A stretch of DNA of 64,000 nucleotides. Source: Rebecca billardiae RCC1528 (lineage: Eukaryota; Haptophyta). Within the stretch, counting starts at the first letter, position 1; each line of letters opens with the position of its first letter. The stretch lies in the NCBI GenBank assembly GCA_965240325.2, contig OZ251231.1:1116001-1180000 (forward strand), read 5' to 3'. The notes under the pieces were generated by a model. It was given only the letters and a program-made list of their open reading frames with translations. It had not been told where the DNA came from and made no database searches. Positions 31,363 to 43,121 of this stretch are shown here, piece by piece. Made by a program: the position numbers and the translations under genes.

Positions 31363-34135
31363 GGCATCGGCGGGAGGCAGGGCGGCGGCGGCCGGACCGG
31401 ATGGAGCCACCGCCGTGGCTGCCGGCGGGCAGGACGGGGGTACGACGCGCCGCCACTCGGTGCACGCCATGCCGGGCCCGTCGCCACGCACGCCCCGCTT
31501 CCGCGCCGTCGGCGTCGACGGGGCGGCGTGCTCAGCGGCCTCGCGCCGCGCGAGCGTGGCAAGCGGCGGCGTGGCCAGCCGACCCCTAAGCCCTGCGCGC
31601 GCGGCCGCGAGCGCGTGGCCACCGGTGGGCGAGGGCTCGCGGCCACGCAGCGCGTCGATGGGCGGCGCGCGGGTGCCCGTCCCACGCTCCGGTGGACGCG
31701 GCGACCTTGCCCCCCGCGCGCATGCGAGCACGCGTGCCGCGCCTCAGCCGGCGTTGGCGCCGCGCGCGGCGCACTCGTCGCCGGCGTCGAGCCAAATCGC
31801 CGACAGCGGCCGCGGCGGCGCCGCGCCCCTGTCGGACGCGGCGCCGCCGTCGGCGCACGTGCCCCCCGCGTGGGCAGCGCAGGCGGACGGCGCGAGCGAG
31901 TCGACGCGCAGCTCCACGCCGAGCGCCGAGCCCGCGCACCCGAGCGCGGAGCCCCAGGCCACCCCGTCGGCGCCGCCGCCCGCATGCTGGTGTAACCTAG
32001 GCGAGCTGATGCCTCCGGCGACGGTGCCCGCGCCGCTGCCGGGCGCGAAGCGACGGTCGCAGCCCTCGCCGCGCTTCGTGCTCTCGCCGCGAGTCGCGCA
32101 GCCGCCCGTGCAGACGTCACGCACTGCGTACGCACCCGCACTGCCGCCCACGCCGGCGTGGGCGCCGCCGCCCTCCGCCACACCGCGCGCGCACACCGCC
32201 CGCGTGCTTGAGCCGCCGCCCTCGGCCGCGCACGCGCCGCGCGTGCACGAGCGCTCGCGCCCGCAGCTCCTGCCTGCGGCGCACGCGGGGGCTGCGGAGG
32301 ACGCGGCCGGCCGTGCGCACGAGGGCGGCAAGCTGCGCCCCGCGCCCAGACAGATCGACGTGGGCGGCGCCCGGCCCACGGACGTGGGCGGCGATGGCAG
32401 CGGAGGCGGAGGCGGAGGCGGAGGAGGCGGAGGCGGAGGCGGAGGCGACGGCGCTGATCCGCGCAGCCCATATCGAGTGGGCAAGGCTGCGCTGGTGCGC
32501 GCCGGGTCGGTGGAGCTGCGCGAGGCAGGCGCCGCGCCCGCGCCCGACGCCGAGCTCGGCGCGCCAGCCGGCTGGGCGCTCTCGACCGTGCCACCGCCGT
32601 ACCACGCCGCACCGCCGCGGCAGTGCCGCTCAGGCAGCGGCGGCGCCGCCCTCACGGCCCGCGCGGCTTCGAAAGGCTCGGGCGCCGCGGCGGCGCGCGG
32701 CGCGGGGGCCGGGGGTGCGCGGAGCGGCGCCGCGACGGCGCGCCCGCCGATCCCTACGGCGCCCTCGCAGGCCGCGCTCGACCACTTCCACGAGCTCGTG
32801 CAGGGCCCGCGCTCCGCTGCGCACGCTTCGCACGCGGCCATTGCGGGCGGCGGCGCGGACACGTCACGACCTCTGCAGCTCACGGCGTACGCGGCGGCGA
32901 TGAAGGCGCGGCAGACGCTCGTGCGCAAGGCGGTGCAGAAGCGCGACGAGCGGGGCAGCCGCAGCCGGCGCAACTCGCTGCAGCACTGGCGCGAGATCCG
33001 CGAGCGCCGTCGCTCCTCAGTGAGCAGTGTGGCGTCCGCCATCGCCCCCAACGAGGCGGCGCCCGAGGCCGCGGCGGCCGGAGCCAACGACGGCGGCTGG
33101 GCGTGTGACGCGGTGGCCGCCGCCGCGGTGGCCGCAGTCGCTGCGGCCAGGGAGGGCGGGCGCGGAGGCGCAGGGCATGCCGTGGTGGGCACGCGCCGGA
33201 GCGCGCAGCCGTTGACGGCCCCGCCCGCGCGCGAGCGAGCGAATGAGCTCCGCTCGGATGCCATGGCCGGCGGCGACGCTGCGCCCCGCGCCGCGGCGCC
33301 CCCGCCGCGGCCGTCGTACACGGGCTCCGATGCCGACGAGCCACCCAGCGCGCCCACCGCTGGCGCGCTGCCGTTCGCCGACCCGGTGTACGCGCTGGCG
33401 AGCGCGTCGCAGGTCAGCATCCGCTCGGCGCACACGCCACTCGCCGCCGCCGCCGCGCCCGGCGCCGCGAGGGGGGCCTCGCCCATGGGCGCCGAGGCCT
33501 ACGCATGGTACGGCGCAGCGGCCAGCAGCGGCAACGGGCCGCCCGAGGACTTGGTGGCCGCCGTGCAGGCGGCGAAGCACGAGCTCGAGATCCGGAGGCA
33601 GCGCGACCGCTGGGCCGTGCAGCACGGCGTGTACGGCGAAGACTCGGCGGCCGTCGCCGCAATCACGCGCGGGCGGCACGAGGCGATGAGCGTGCACGAC
33701 TTCCTCGACGCGATGCACGCGGAGAGAACAGCGACCGAGCGCGCGCTCGAAGCGGACCGGCGCGCCGAGCTGGCGCGGCTGCGGCGCGGGCACGCGCCAC
33801 GGGTGGAGCCGCGAGCGGCATGGCCGGCAGGAACGGACAAGTCGCCGTCCACCCCGCCCAGCGAGCGCGAGCACACCGCCGAGGCGGCGAGCAGTGAGCA
33901 GCCTGCTGAGCAGGCGGCGCCGCGCGAGCCTGCCCCTGCATCGGAAGGCCCGGCGGACAGACATCAACTGTCAGGCCAACCTGGGCCGCAGGCACAGCCT
34001 CCGCCTGCAGGCCATCCGCTGGACGGGTCGGAGCCTGGCGGCCGAGACCTCGACCGGCGCCACGACGAGGTGGAGGCCGACGCCGGCACTCTCGACGACC
34101 TGCTGCTGGCAGTGGCTGCTGGTCAGTCGTATTGA
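30653..34135 (+). CDS. Long disordered protein with many RRxS sites
   Basis: Single open frame from ATG 30653 to TGA 34133-34135, 1,160 residues. No known domain is recognised. An acidic/basic helical start (ITIIEAKFLELEEEETRIRARYGRDL) and several helical charged blocks (DLEARERLRRQAELERQAKR; AARATERALEADRR-like) are separated by Ala/Pro/Ser-rich disorder and a polyglycine run (coded by GGCGGA repeats near 32398-32447). Basophilic kinase consensus sites are unusually frequent: RRNSG, RRASL, RRASM, RRHSV, RRASV, RRNSL, RRSSV. Such sites suit cAMP- or cGMP-dependent kinases. Function is unknown; a scaffold or cytoskeletal role is possible. Opposite-strand frames of similar length are considered shadows. 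Confidence 0.55.
32398..32447 (+). repeat. GGCGGA hexanucleotide repeat
   Basis: Short tandem GGCGGA/GGAGGC units code for the polyglycine run in the RRxS-rich protein. Confidence 0.8.
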
Positions 34136-34427
34136 GCTGAGACTGCGCTGTCCCGCTGGCGGCGCCGTTGCGGTTGCGGTCTGCGGAGCCGTGGCGGCGG
34201 CGTGATTGACTATACGACGACATCATCAAGCGGCTCACTACACGGTCTGATGTGACTCCGATCGTCGATCGAGCACTGCCCGGCACGCGCGCAGCATCGG
34301 TGCTATGCCGGTAGTATGCCCTGGGAGCGGAAGCCCGAGGCGCGCGCGCCGTCCGGCCTTATGGCCGAGTCGCCTGCCGCCAGTCACAGTGACAGTGCGT
34401 GACTGTGAGTGATGATGATATGATGAT
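34136..34427. other. Intergenic, no gene seen
   Basis: About 290 bp between the end of the RRxS gene and a TIR element. It contains TGATGATGATATGATGAT, into which the element is inserted. Confidence 0.4.
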
Positions 34428-35378
34428 GGCTCCGGTCACTGTCCGGGACGTCCAGCAGGGGTGCATTCAGACTCTCTGGGGGGGTCTGGGGGGGGCTCCC
34501 CCCAGCCGATCGAAGGACCAAATACGCCTCAATAAGGCCCCAACTCGCCAGAATTCGCATAGCAGACCGTGTTCGCTGGTGTTGGCTGAGGGCTGCGTCG
34601 TGCGGCGTCGGCTCTGCGCCGGGCGGCCATGACGCATTGCACACAGCCCCAATATCGGCGCCTCCCTCGCGAGTCAAGACGTAGCGTAGTGCAGGATCGA
34701 GCAACGCATTGACCGCTGCGGCGCACCGCGCAGGCCACGCCGCACCTTAGCACTCGCGAACAAGCTCTGAGCCAGCCAGCTGTGGCAGTCCTCTGAGGAG
34801 CTGCAGCCAAGCACGAGCTCGTGCGCATACCAGTGGCACCACGAGCTGACGGCGCGGCCCGGGGCGCGAGCAGCTAGAAGCCGACAAGCTCATGCGCACG
34901 CCCGCACCGCCGTGAGATGTGGCCGCCGGCGCGAGCAGCTCGACGCGGAAAGCGCGCAGCTTGCTCGAGTCGACGAGCAGCTTCTCGCCCATCGGTGACT
35001 CTCAGTGCACGAAGGTGCACCCGGGGCGCGAGCGCGACAGGGTGCCGCGGCCAACCAGCGGATGCGCCCGGATCAAGGCCTCCAAGACGTCTCGTCTCCT
35101 CGCCCGCTCGGCGGCGCTCCATCGTGCGAGAGACCGGTCCGGGAGCCCAAAAAAAAGTTCAGCACGATGGAGTCCTCCGTGTTCGACTGTGACGACGCGT
35201 TCAAGGACAAGGAAACATACGAAATCGTCTGCGGCTTCGGTTTTGAACCTGCGGCTTCGTCCGCCGCCCCGGAGACCTTTCGATTGGTACCCTCATCGCT
35301 CCCTGGCTCCCAGGGGTTCGTCTAAATGCACCCCCCCCATAGGGTCAGTGGACGTCCCTGACTGTGGCGGCTGGAGCC
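34428..35378 (+). mobile_element. Non-autonomous TIR element, copy 1 (951 bp)
   Basis: The element begins GGCTCC and ends GGAGCC and is flanked by the 4-bp direct repeat TGAT (34424-34427 and 35379-35382). Its ends are imperfect terminal inverted repeats of about 30 bp that share GGGACGTCCA and GGGGTGCAT. A second copy lies at 40993-41971 in the opposite orientation. Blocks shared by both include an A-run/GTTCAGCACGATGGAGTCCTCC segment and a C-rich CCCCCCAG region. No transposase frame is seen, so it would need a helper. Confidence 0.75.
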
Positions 35379-35506
35379 TGATATGTGTCTGCCAGTCGGA
35401 TGTGAGCATCAGTATAGTACTGATGACTGCTAACTGAGTGGACGGTGAGTTAGTTTGACAGTAGCAGTAGTCTGTAGAGTGTAGTACTGACGACTTGTAC
35501 CCGACT

Positions 35507-38500
35507 CTAGATCTGCGGCCGCGAGCGCCGCTGCTGAGCCCACGGCTGCGCTGCGGGTGCTGCGGCGATGCCAGGCGCAGACTCCTCCGTCATACTCGCG
35601 CACGAGTCGCGCTCAGGGAGCGGCTTGAAGGTGCCGCTGGCAAAGGTGCCGCTGTTAAAGGTGCTGCTGGCCGCGCGCGACGATGTGCGCGACCGGAGGC
35701 TCATGGCCATGCTCGTCCGACGGCTGAGGGACTCGTTCCGCTCGAGCGCGAGCTGCTCCTGCAGCAGCGTGGTGATGAAGGCGATGCCGGTGGACGTCTT
35801 GTCGACGCAGTGGTCGAGGCCCGACGCCTCGAACGCGAGGCGATCCGGGCTCCCCACCGGATCGCCGGTGATCCCGACGATCGGCATCGTGTGCCCCATG
35901 GCTCGGATCCTCTCTGTCGCGAGCGAGCCGACCATCACGGGCATCTGATGCGCCGCCGAGCGCGCGCGCGGAGCGGCGGGAGGGCGGCACCGCGCGGTGT
36001 CGCGTCGCGTGTGAGCACCGCGCGCGCGGGGACCACGACGCGGCGCGCCGCGCGCCTCGCGGCCGCGGCGCAGCACGCGCACCTGATTGTCCATGATAAT
36101 GATGGAGTAGGGCGGCTCGCCGTCGGCGGCGCGCTTCTCGATCATGTCGAGCGCCTCCTGACCGTTCTGCGCGAGGTGGCGCGGGAAGCCGAGGCCTTGG
36201 AAGAGGTTGGCGTCGAAGACCCACTGCAGCATCGGGTCGTCCTGCGTGCGCGCGCGCGCGCGCGCGAGGGCGAGAGAGAAGCCGGGGCGCGCGCACGTGA
36301 GCAGCAGACGGCGGCAGCGGCGCGCGTGGCGCGCACTCGTCGCGCGCCGGAAGTGGCGCTCGGGTCTGGGCGCGGCGGCGCGGCGCAGCGCGGCGCGGCG
36401 CGCACCTCGACGTGCAGGCAGAGGCACGTCACCTCGGGCTCGGCACTCATCACGTCGGCCGCGGGAGGCGCGGCCAGCATCGCGTCCGCCGGCGGGTGCA
36501 GCCTGGCCTCGTGCGCGTCCGTCTCCGAGTGCATCTTGCGCGGCATCGGCGGCGTCGGGTCGTCCGTACTCGCCTCCTCGAGCTGCAGCGAGTGCGCGGC
36601 GTTGAGCTCCGCGGAGGAGTGCGCGCGCGAGGCGATGGGCGGCGGCGCGGGCGCGGGCGAGTCGCTCTGGAACGAGCCCTCCGCATGGCTGCTGCCATCC
36701 GAGCAGCGCCGCCCGACGAAGCGGTCCTGCGCCGCCTCGGAGAAGCGCGAGTTGAGTTGGCCAGAGCCCATCGATTTGGCGCCGTGCCGCCGCTTGCTGA
36801 GCGCGAGGTTGAGGCGCAGCTCGAAGGTGGTGCCCTCGTTGCGCCCGGTGGAGGAGAGGAGCAGGTCGGACGCGTCGTGCAGCTTGAGGATGTGCCGCAC
36901 GATCGTGAGCCCCAGCCCCGTGCCCCCGCGCCCCTGCAGCTGCCCCTGCCCCACCTGCGAGAAGACGTCACCCGCGTGCAGCTTCTCGAGCTCGTTCGGC
37001 AGGAGGCCGACGCCCGTGTCCTTGACCTGGATGTGCAGCCGCGCGAAGCCCTGCTTGGCGGAGTCGGACTCGAAGGCGATGACGGTGATCGAGCCGCCCG
37101 CCGCGGTGAACTTGCACGCGTTCGAGATGCCGTTCGACAGGCACTGCAGCAGCCGCGACAGGTCGCCGCGGTACCGCCGGCCAATCATCGAGCGCGGGAT
37201 CGGCTTGAAGTCGATGGTGATGCCCTTGCCGTGGGCGAGGCCCGAGAAGGCGGACTCGGCCTGGCTGAGCAGCTCGCGCGCGGTGAACGAGGTCTTCGCG
37301 AGCTTCAGCCGCCCCGAGTCGATCCGCTCGAAGTCCAGCATGTCGCCGACCACGTTCTCCATCAGCTGCGTGCACGAGAGCATCGCGTCGAGGCTCTTGC
37401 CCACGTACGCGTCGTCGAGCTGCACGAGCGGCGGGTGCGCGACGAGGCCCTTCGCGACGGAGAGCACGGTGAGCAGCGGCGAGCGCAGGTCGTGCATCAC
37501 CTGCGCCGCGTGCGGGGGCGGCGCGTGGCGCGAGGCGCGCGGTCAGGAGGCGGGCAGCGCGCGCGCGCGCGGCGCGGCGCGCTCGCGCGGCGCGCTCGGC
37601 GCGCGCCGCGCCGCACCACGCGGATCAGCTTGGAGCGCGCCGCCGACGCGGCTTGCGAGTTGGCCTGGCGGAAGTGCATCTCGACCTCCGTGCTCTTCAG
37701 CCGCTGCCACTGGTCCGCCGCCTTCACCACCGAGCGCGCGAGGTGCCACTGCCGGCGGTGCGCCGCCATCCGCGTCGCGATCGATCGGAAGATGATGGCC
37801 AGCACGACGAGCGTGAGGATCGCGCCGCGCGCGACGAGCGGCTGCGCAAACGGCGGCGAGGGCAGCGTGCAGAAGGCGCTCAGGGTGGCGGCGAACGAGA
37901 CGATCTGGAACGCCGCGAACGGGATGAGCTCCGTCGACGAGTACACGCCGACCAGCACCGCGAACGCCACCTCCTTGAGCAGCAGGCTGAGGCGCACGCT
38001 GTCGTGCCGGAGGCCGAGCTCGGCGGCCGCCGCCGCGCCGTCGGGCGCGGGCGCGCCGTCCCTCGCGGGGACGGTCGCGACCGTCGTGAGCACGGAGATG
38101 AGGGCGAGCGCGGCGGGCAGCCCCGCCTCGACGACGCTGAGCGGCACGCGCTGCAGGTGCAGCTTCGCCCGGTACGTCGACACCGGGTTGGTCGCGAGCA
38201 GGCACGCGATCACGAGGAGCGCGCCGAGCAGCGCGCCGTGCGTGTGCCGGAACGCGACGGCCGTCGCGGCCTCCTGCGCGGTCCAGCACGCGACGAGCAC
38301 GGCGAGCACGAGGCCCAGCTTGCGCGCGTCGTGCAGGATCAGCTGGTGCAGCTGGTGCGACTTGTACTCCAGCTCGAGCGGCGGCTTGACGAACGTGCCG
38401 GCCATCGTCGTCCGGCCGCCCTTGGACGGCCGCGTGCCGGCGCCGAGCATGCCCTGCGCCGACTCGAGCGCGTCGGTGGGCGCCTCGATCCGGTCCTCCG

Positions 38501-39314
38501 TGAGCTGGGGGTGCACGGCCGGCGCCTCGCGACTCTTCCCCCGCGGGCCCGCGGAGCAGCACAGCGAGGTCAGCGCCGTGTGCCACATCGCAGCGGCCTT
38601 GCGCTCGAACGCGGACACGTCGAAGCTGTCGTTGGCGGCGCGGTTGATGGACGGCGCCGTGCGCGGCTGGCTGTGCGTCGTCTGGTCGTGGCTCAGGCCC
38701 CCCGTGTAGCCGGAGACGACGGAGTCGCGGTCGCCGTCCGAGCCCTCCTTGATGTCCTCGATGCTCATGTGCCACGAGACGGAGAAGCCCTCCTGCGCCG
38801 TGGGCAGCCGCGTCATCGTCACGCGCTGCCGGTGCACGCGCAGCGCGGCCGCGGTCACGATGCCCTCAGTGAGCGGCGCGAGGAGCGCGCCGCGGCTCGA
38901 GGAGTAGCCGACAATCATCTTCCCCGGCTCGCTGCCCTGCTGCACGTGCACCGAGGGGAAGCTCGAGTGCTTGTACGCGCCCGAGTCGCGGTAACGGTCG
39001 TGCAGCTCGTTGACATTCTTGAGGCAATCAACAATCGTGGGCCCGTACGAGCGGATGAAGTCGAGGTTATCATTCTCGTGGAGGAAGGTGATGAAATGGC
39101 CGCCGAGCAGGCGCAGGCCGATCTCCTCGCTCACCCCGAGCAGATTCGACGCAGCGCGCACGAGCCGGAGCGAGAGCGCGTCGTCGTGCTGCCGCAGCGC
39201 GACGATCGAGTCCTCGTCGCCTTCCGCGAACTCCTCGAGCATCTCCGCCCAGCCCTCCCTCCCCGCGTGTTTGATCACCATGCTCCGAAGAGTGACGTGC
39301 ATGACCCCGTGCAT
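35507..39314 (-). CDS. H-NOX hybrid histidine kinase, copy 1 (four exons)
   Basis: Model: 39314-37617, 37500-36406, 36241-36083, 35944-35507; 3,390 bp, 1,129 residues. Introns are 116, 164 and 138 bp, GTGCGG/GTGCGC...AG, all phase 0. Residues 1-165 are an H-NOX (haem NO/O2-binding) domain starting MHGVMHV. The proximal haem ligand is His105 (NELHDRY), and Y137-S139-R141 form the YxSxR haem-propionate motif, nearly the numbering of guanylate cyclase beta 1. Six membrane helices follow (about 332-506). Next come a histidine-kinase H-box (HDLRSPLL), an N-box (NGISNACKF), G1 DTGVG and G2 GTGLGL, then a receiver with VEDDP, phosphoacceptor Asp in IIMDNQMP and Lys in VDKTS. Predicted role: membrane sensor passing gas binding to phosphorelay. 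The frame is open upstream of ATG 39314 to an ATG at 39470, but H-NOX domains start at this Met. Confidence 0.85.
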
Positions 39315-39362
39315 GGCGCTCGCGAGGGATGCCCCCCGGGTGCCGACGGCGGAGACGAGCGC
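35507..39362 (-). repeat. Left arm of 3.86-kb inverted duplication
   Basis: This arm is a near-identical reverse complement of 44433-48300. It begins at the kinase stop codon (CTAG) and ends about 47 bp upstream of the kinase ATG. Exon and intron lengths match the other arm except for a few codons. Confidence 0.95.
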
Positions 39363-39853
39363 GTGGGAAGCAATTGGCCACCACTCACCTCCCGAGGATT
39401 TTAGCTTGTCGTGAAATCGCTCAGCGCAAACCAGCCAATCCACGACGAGCACAGCCGAAACACCAAACATGATTCGACGAACTCCTCAAAAGGAATATGA
39501 TAGGCAAGGGCGGTTGATGACTGATGAGAGGTGTGTGTAGGGTGATTGGAGACTCCTCAATAATCATTGGCCGCTGAAAAAGTTGCTGACGGCCTGACTC
39601 TTCAAGAGGCCCTTGAATCGTTGACGAAGGTGGTTATACGCGACGATTACTTATTGCTTTTAGAATTCGTAGGGCGTTCCCTTGGTTCTGAGAATGTCCG
39701 GAGCATAACTGCATGTCACATGAGAGTTTTTCTGCCGCCCAGCCGGACGGACGGTTGTCCGGTGCTGACCCGGAGTAGGACATGTTCGCCACCCCAATAT
39801 TATAATAATAAATTCGACCGCGCGGCGCGCGCGCGCAATTACTGGTGAGCACC
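39363..39853. other. Divergent intergenic region
   Basis: About 490 bp between the kinase copy 1 start and the EXPERA gene start. It is less GC-rich than the genes. A short open stretch at 39567-39770 has normal-looking amino acid composition but no ATG and no family. Confidence 0.4.
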
Positions 39854-40351
39854 ATGGCGGCGCGCCTCTCGTCGTCGCCGAGCGATTGGCTCGTCGTGGC
39901 GCTGCACGTCTATTTCATGCTGATGAATGTCACCGTCGAGCGCTGGTACTGCCATGGGCCGCTGACGAAGGGCGACAAGCGCTTCTTGATGGCTGACACG
40001 TACAACTTTGCCGAAAAGTTCAACCCCCTCTTCCTCGCGCGACCCGAATGGATGCGGCTTGCGACGTGCGCGTCGGCCTACGGATTCCTGCCGTTCTATG
40101 CCTTCACGACGTTCACAGCCGCGACGGCATCGTGGGCCAGAGCGCGCACGGTGCTCACCCTATTCGCCGGCGCCAAGCTCTACGCTGTGCTCTTCTACCA
40201 CCTTTCCGAGTTTACGTCCAGCACGCCACCGCCCAGTCCTGCTGTGTACTTTGGGCCCGAAGGGCCCTACCTCGTCTCGATCGCACTCGTCCTCACGAAG
40301 GTGACCACGGCCGCGTCGTCGGCTGGTGCCGCACGTCCAAAAGCTGCGTGA
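39854..40351 (+). CDS. EXPERA-domain (TMEM97/EBP-like) membrane protein
   Basis: 165 residues from ATG 39854; an upstream in-frame GTG is ignored. Four hydrophobic helices are visible: WLVVALHVYFMLMN, MRLATCASAYGFLPFYAF, TVLTLFAGAKLYAVLFYHL and YLVSIALVLTKV. Between the first two lies DTYNFAEKFNPLFLARPEWM, a conserved acidic-Asn-Pro feature typical of the EXPERA/emopamil-binding fold (sterol isomerase EBP, TMEM97, TM6SF2). Such proteins bind sterols or lipids in the ER. No catalytic residues for EBP isomerase can be fixed by eye, so function beyond the fold is not claimed. It is the only clear cellular gene in the loop between the inverted arms and is divergent from kinase copy 1. Confidence 0.6.
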   Translation: MAARLSSSPSDWLVVALHVYFMLMNVTVERWYCHGPLTKGDKRFLMADTYNFAEKFNPLFLARPEWMRLATCASAYGFLPFYAFTTFTAATASWARARTVLTLFAGAKLYAVLFYHLSEFTSSTPPPSPAVYFGPEGPYLVSIALVLTKVTTAASSAGAARPKAA

Positions 40352-40992
40352 CGACCGCGATGGCAGGTGGCAAGGATGTGGCATATGCCCCAGCCTGTGC
40401 CTCGCAGTGGCCCACCACCCAACCACGCCTGTTGCCTGTTGGCTGCATGTCGCTTGCCAGACCACCCACGGGCGTGTGTGCCTACTGACAGTGTGCCGGC
40501 TGCTGAGTGCTGAAGACACGTACTCGGACGCACTCCAGGCTCACAAGTCAGGAGGCCCACTCCGCATCTGACCGAGTGCCGTCGTGGCGCCTGGCGGACG
40601 GCGCTGCCAGTTGAAATCCGCCTCCGGAGTCCGGGGGATTCGGGGAAGTCCGACCGTCCGCGGCGACCCGCCGCGGCCGCCGCCATGCACCCCACACTCG
40701 GGCCCGGCCCCGGGCCCGGGGCCGGGGCCGGGCGCGGGGAATCGGCCATCGGGCCCGACCGCTGCGGGGCACCATTCGCCAAGGCGGGCAAGGGCAAGGG
40801 TGCCATGAGGCATGATGCCCGAGCGCTCCGGTAAAGTTACACTGGCCTTATAGAGGAGCAGAGCTGTTATAATACGAGTACCGTGCCCCTGTGAGTGCCT
40901 GTGACTCGGGCCCCGGGCAGTGACTGGCGTGAGTGACCGACGGTCACCCTCGGGTCACGTTGGCTGCACGGGCTGACGACTGAGTCACACTA
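40352..40992. other. Intergenic with GC-rich palindromic block
   Basis: No gene is seen. Positions 40698-40738 hold alternating GGGCCCGG/CCGGGGCC runs, a GC-only dyad with quadruplex potential. The stretch ends at the TIR element. Confidence 0.45.
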
Positions 40993-41971
40993 GGCTCCAG
41001 CCAGTAGCCACACGGTCAGGGACGTCCACTGACCCTATGGGGGGGGTGCATTTAGTCGAACCCCTGGGAGCCAGGAAGCGATGAGGGTACCAATCGAAAG
41101 ATCTCCGGGGCGGCGGACGAAGTAACGTAGTCCTCATCGAAGTAATCGACGTCTTCTCACGCCTCGACGTGTCGAAGGCGTCGTCACGTCGAACACGGAG
41201 GACTCCATCGTGCTGAACTTTTTTTTTCAAGTTCCCGGACTCCAACGGTGAGCTGCGGCCATGTCGGGTGTCGCAGCCGCGCCCGGCGCGCGGAGACGTC
41301 AGCTGGCCAAGCAGATAGAGGACCATCCGATGACGACGGGCTCGCTGACGCGCTCGCGTGGGTGGGACAATGCGCGCGCATCTCCCAACGAGCGCAGGTA
41401 CACGGTGACCCTGGCTTGCCCTGGCCATACGGATTGCCGTTGCCCGAAGCACGTCATGGTTGCCGCCACTGGGAGTCGCCGCCGGGCGAGAAGCTGCGCG
41501 TCAACTCGAGCGAGCTGCGCGCTGTCGGCGTCGAGCTGCTCGCGCCCCGGGCCGCGCCGTCAGCTCGCGGAGGCGCGGGCGTGCGCACGAGCTCGCGCTT
41601 GGCTGACGGCTCAGCGAGTTCGCGAGCGCGCCGAGGTGCGGCGGCCGCGGCGGCGGTCAATGCGTCGCTCGATCCAGCACTACGCTACGTCTTGACTAGC
41701 GAGGGAGACGCCGAGATCAGGGCTTTGTGCGAGGCGTCGCATGGTCGTCGCGAGGCGGCGCACAGCTGACGCTGTCAATCGACGCCGCTGCACGGCTCCG
41801 GCCCTCAGGCTCAGCGCAGCATTTGCGGCAGTCTGCGCCCATGCAAATCTGGCGAGTTGGGCCCCTATTGAGGCGTATTTGGTCCTTCGATGGGCTGGGG
41901 GGAGCCCCCCCCAGACCCCCCCAAATGGTTAAATGCACCCCTGCTGGACGTCCCGGACAGTGACCAGAGCC
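40993..41971 (-). mobile_element. Non-autonomous TIR element, copy 2 (979 bp)
   Basis: This is the reverse-complement relative of 34428-35378. It begins GGCTCC, ends GAGCC, and has its own 4-bp direct repeat ACTA (40989-40992 and 41972-41975). Terminal 130 bp at one end and 200 bp at the other match copy 1 closely; the middle is more diverged. The different target duplication shows an independent insertion. Confidence 0.75.
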
Positions 41972-42182
41972 ACTACCGCATAGCCACTATCGATCGTCAG
42001 AATAATACTACTACAGATATCGACCAACGCGGTGTCCAGGGTCCCCAACAGCCAGTGCGCAGCGCGGCAGAGGCTGGGGAAGAGGCAGGTCGCCGCTCGC
42101 CAGTGGCAGTGGCACTCGCCCGAGTCGCCCCGGCGGGGCCCGCCGCCGTGCCGCACGGCGGCGGGGCCGCTCGCGCCGTGCG

Positions 42183-43050
42183 CTCCTGCGGCCGTCGGGT
42201 CGGGCTGCAGTGCGGCGCGGGGCTTCAGCCATGGCAGAGGCGCCCGGTGCCTCTCGCTGCGCCGCGCGCCTTCCTCGTCCTCGCCTCCTCCGCGCCTTGA
42301 AGCAGCACGCACACGCGCGGCGCCGCACATAACGCAGCGCAGGCACTCGCGCGCAAGCGCGCGCGACGGGCTCGACTCGGGGCTCGAGCCGGTGCGTGGG
42401 CATGCAGTACCATCGCATGCGCGCGCGACGCCGCCTCGAGCCTACCCGTTTGACCGTCAGTGCATGCTGATGTACGATACAAAATGGTCTTACCTGGCAT
42501 CATCACACGAGTGCCGCGCAATTAAGCATGAACAACGGGCTTTGAGTGCGTAGATGCGATCGATGCGGAGGCTTGAATCACGCTTGCGGTCGCTTCTCGT
42601 GGAATGTGTACGCTTGCTGAGAAGCGCCACGAGCGTGGCTGTCATCGTGCCTTGCCTAAGAAATCATCCAGACGCAGGGCAGCTTCTGGTGAGGCTGCGC
42701 CAGTACCATGTCGAACTAACACGAGGACGTGTGAGCCTTTGGCGCGTGACGGTCTCAGCGATGCGCACTTGCGCAGGCTCGAGGTGGCGTCACGCGTGCA
42801 TGCGATGGTACTGCATGCCCCCGCACCGGCTCGAGCCCCGAGTCGAGCCCGTCGCGCGCTGCGCGCGCGCGCTTGCATGCGAGCGCCTGCGCTGCGTTTG
42901 TGCGGCGCCGCGCGTGTGCGTGCTGCTTCAAGGCGCGGAGGAGGCGAGGACAAGGTGAAGGCGCGCGGCGCAGCGAGGGGCGCCGGGCGGCTATGCCACG
43001 GCTGACGCCCCGCACCACCTCCGCAGCCCGACCCGACGGCCGCAGGAGGG
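42183..43050. mobile_element. Fold-back element 1 (inverted arms of about 265 bp)
   Basis: Positions 42183-42445 and 42773-43050 are imperfect inverted repeats (for example the CTTGAAGCAGCACGCACACG region pairs with its complement near 42909-42932). The spacer is about 330 bp. No coding region is evident. The fold would form a long hairpin. Confidence 0.7.
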
Positions 43051-43121
43051 TGAGTACCATGGCGTCTGCTCCGGCGATGAAGCGGACCTCAGTTTCAGTG
43101 TTCAGGGCGGAAAGTCCGGGA

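Noticed and set aside
34428-35378. Small protein-coding gene within the TIR element
   Set aside because: Frames differ between the two copies and are not conserved, so coding is unlikely.
36412-38709. 765-codon plus-strand frame, and its partner 45086-47380
   Set aside because: Antisense of the kinase genes. That it is conserved in both arms only reflects the duplication.
39567-39848. Short frame with normal amino-acid composition
   Set aside because: No ATG, no family, and it overlaps the EXPERA promoter region; kept only as a note.
40698-40738. GC-only dyad as a regulatory element
   Set aside because: It could form a hairpin or quadruplex, but nothing nearby ties it to a function.
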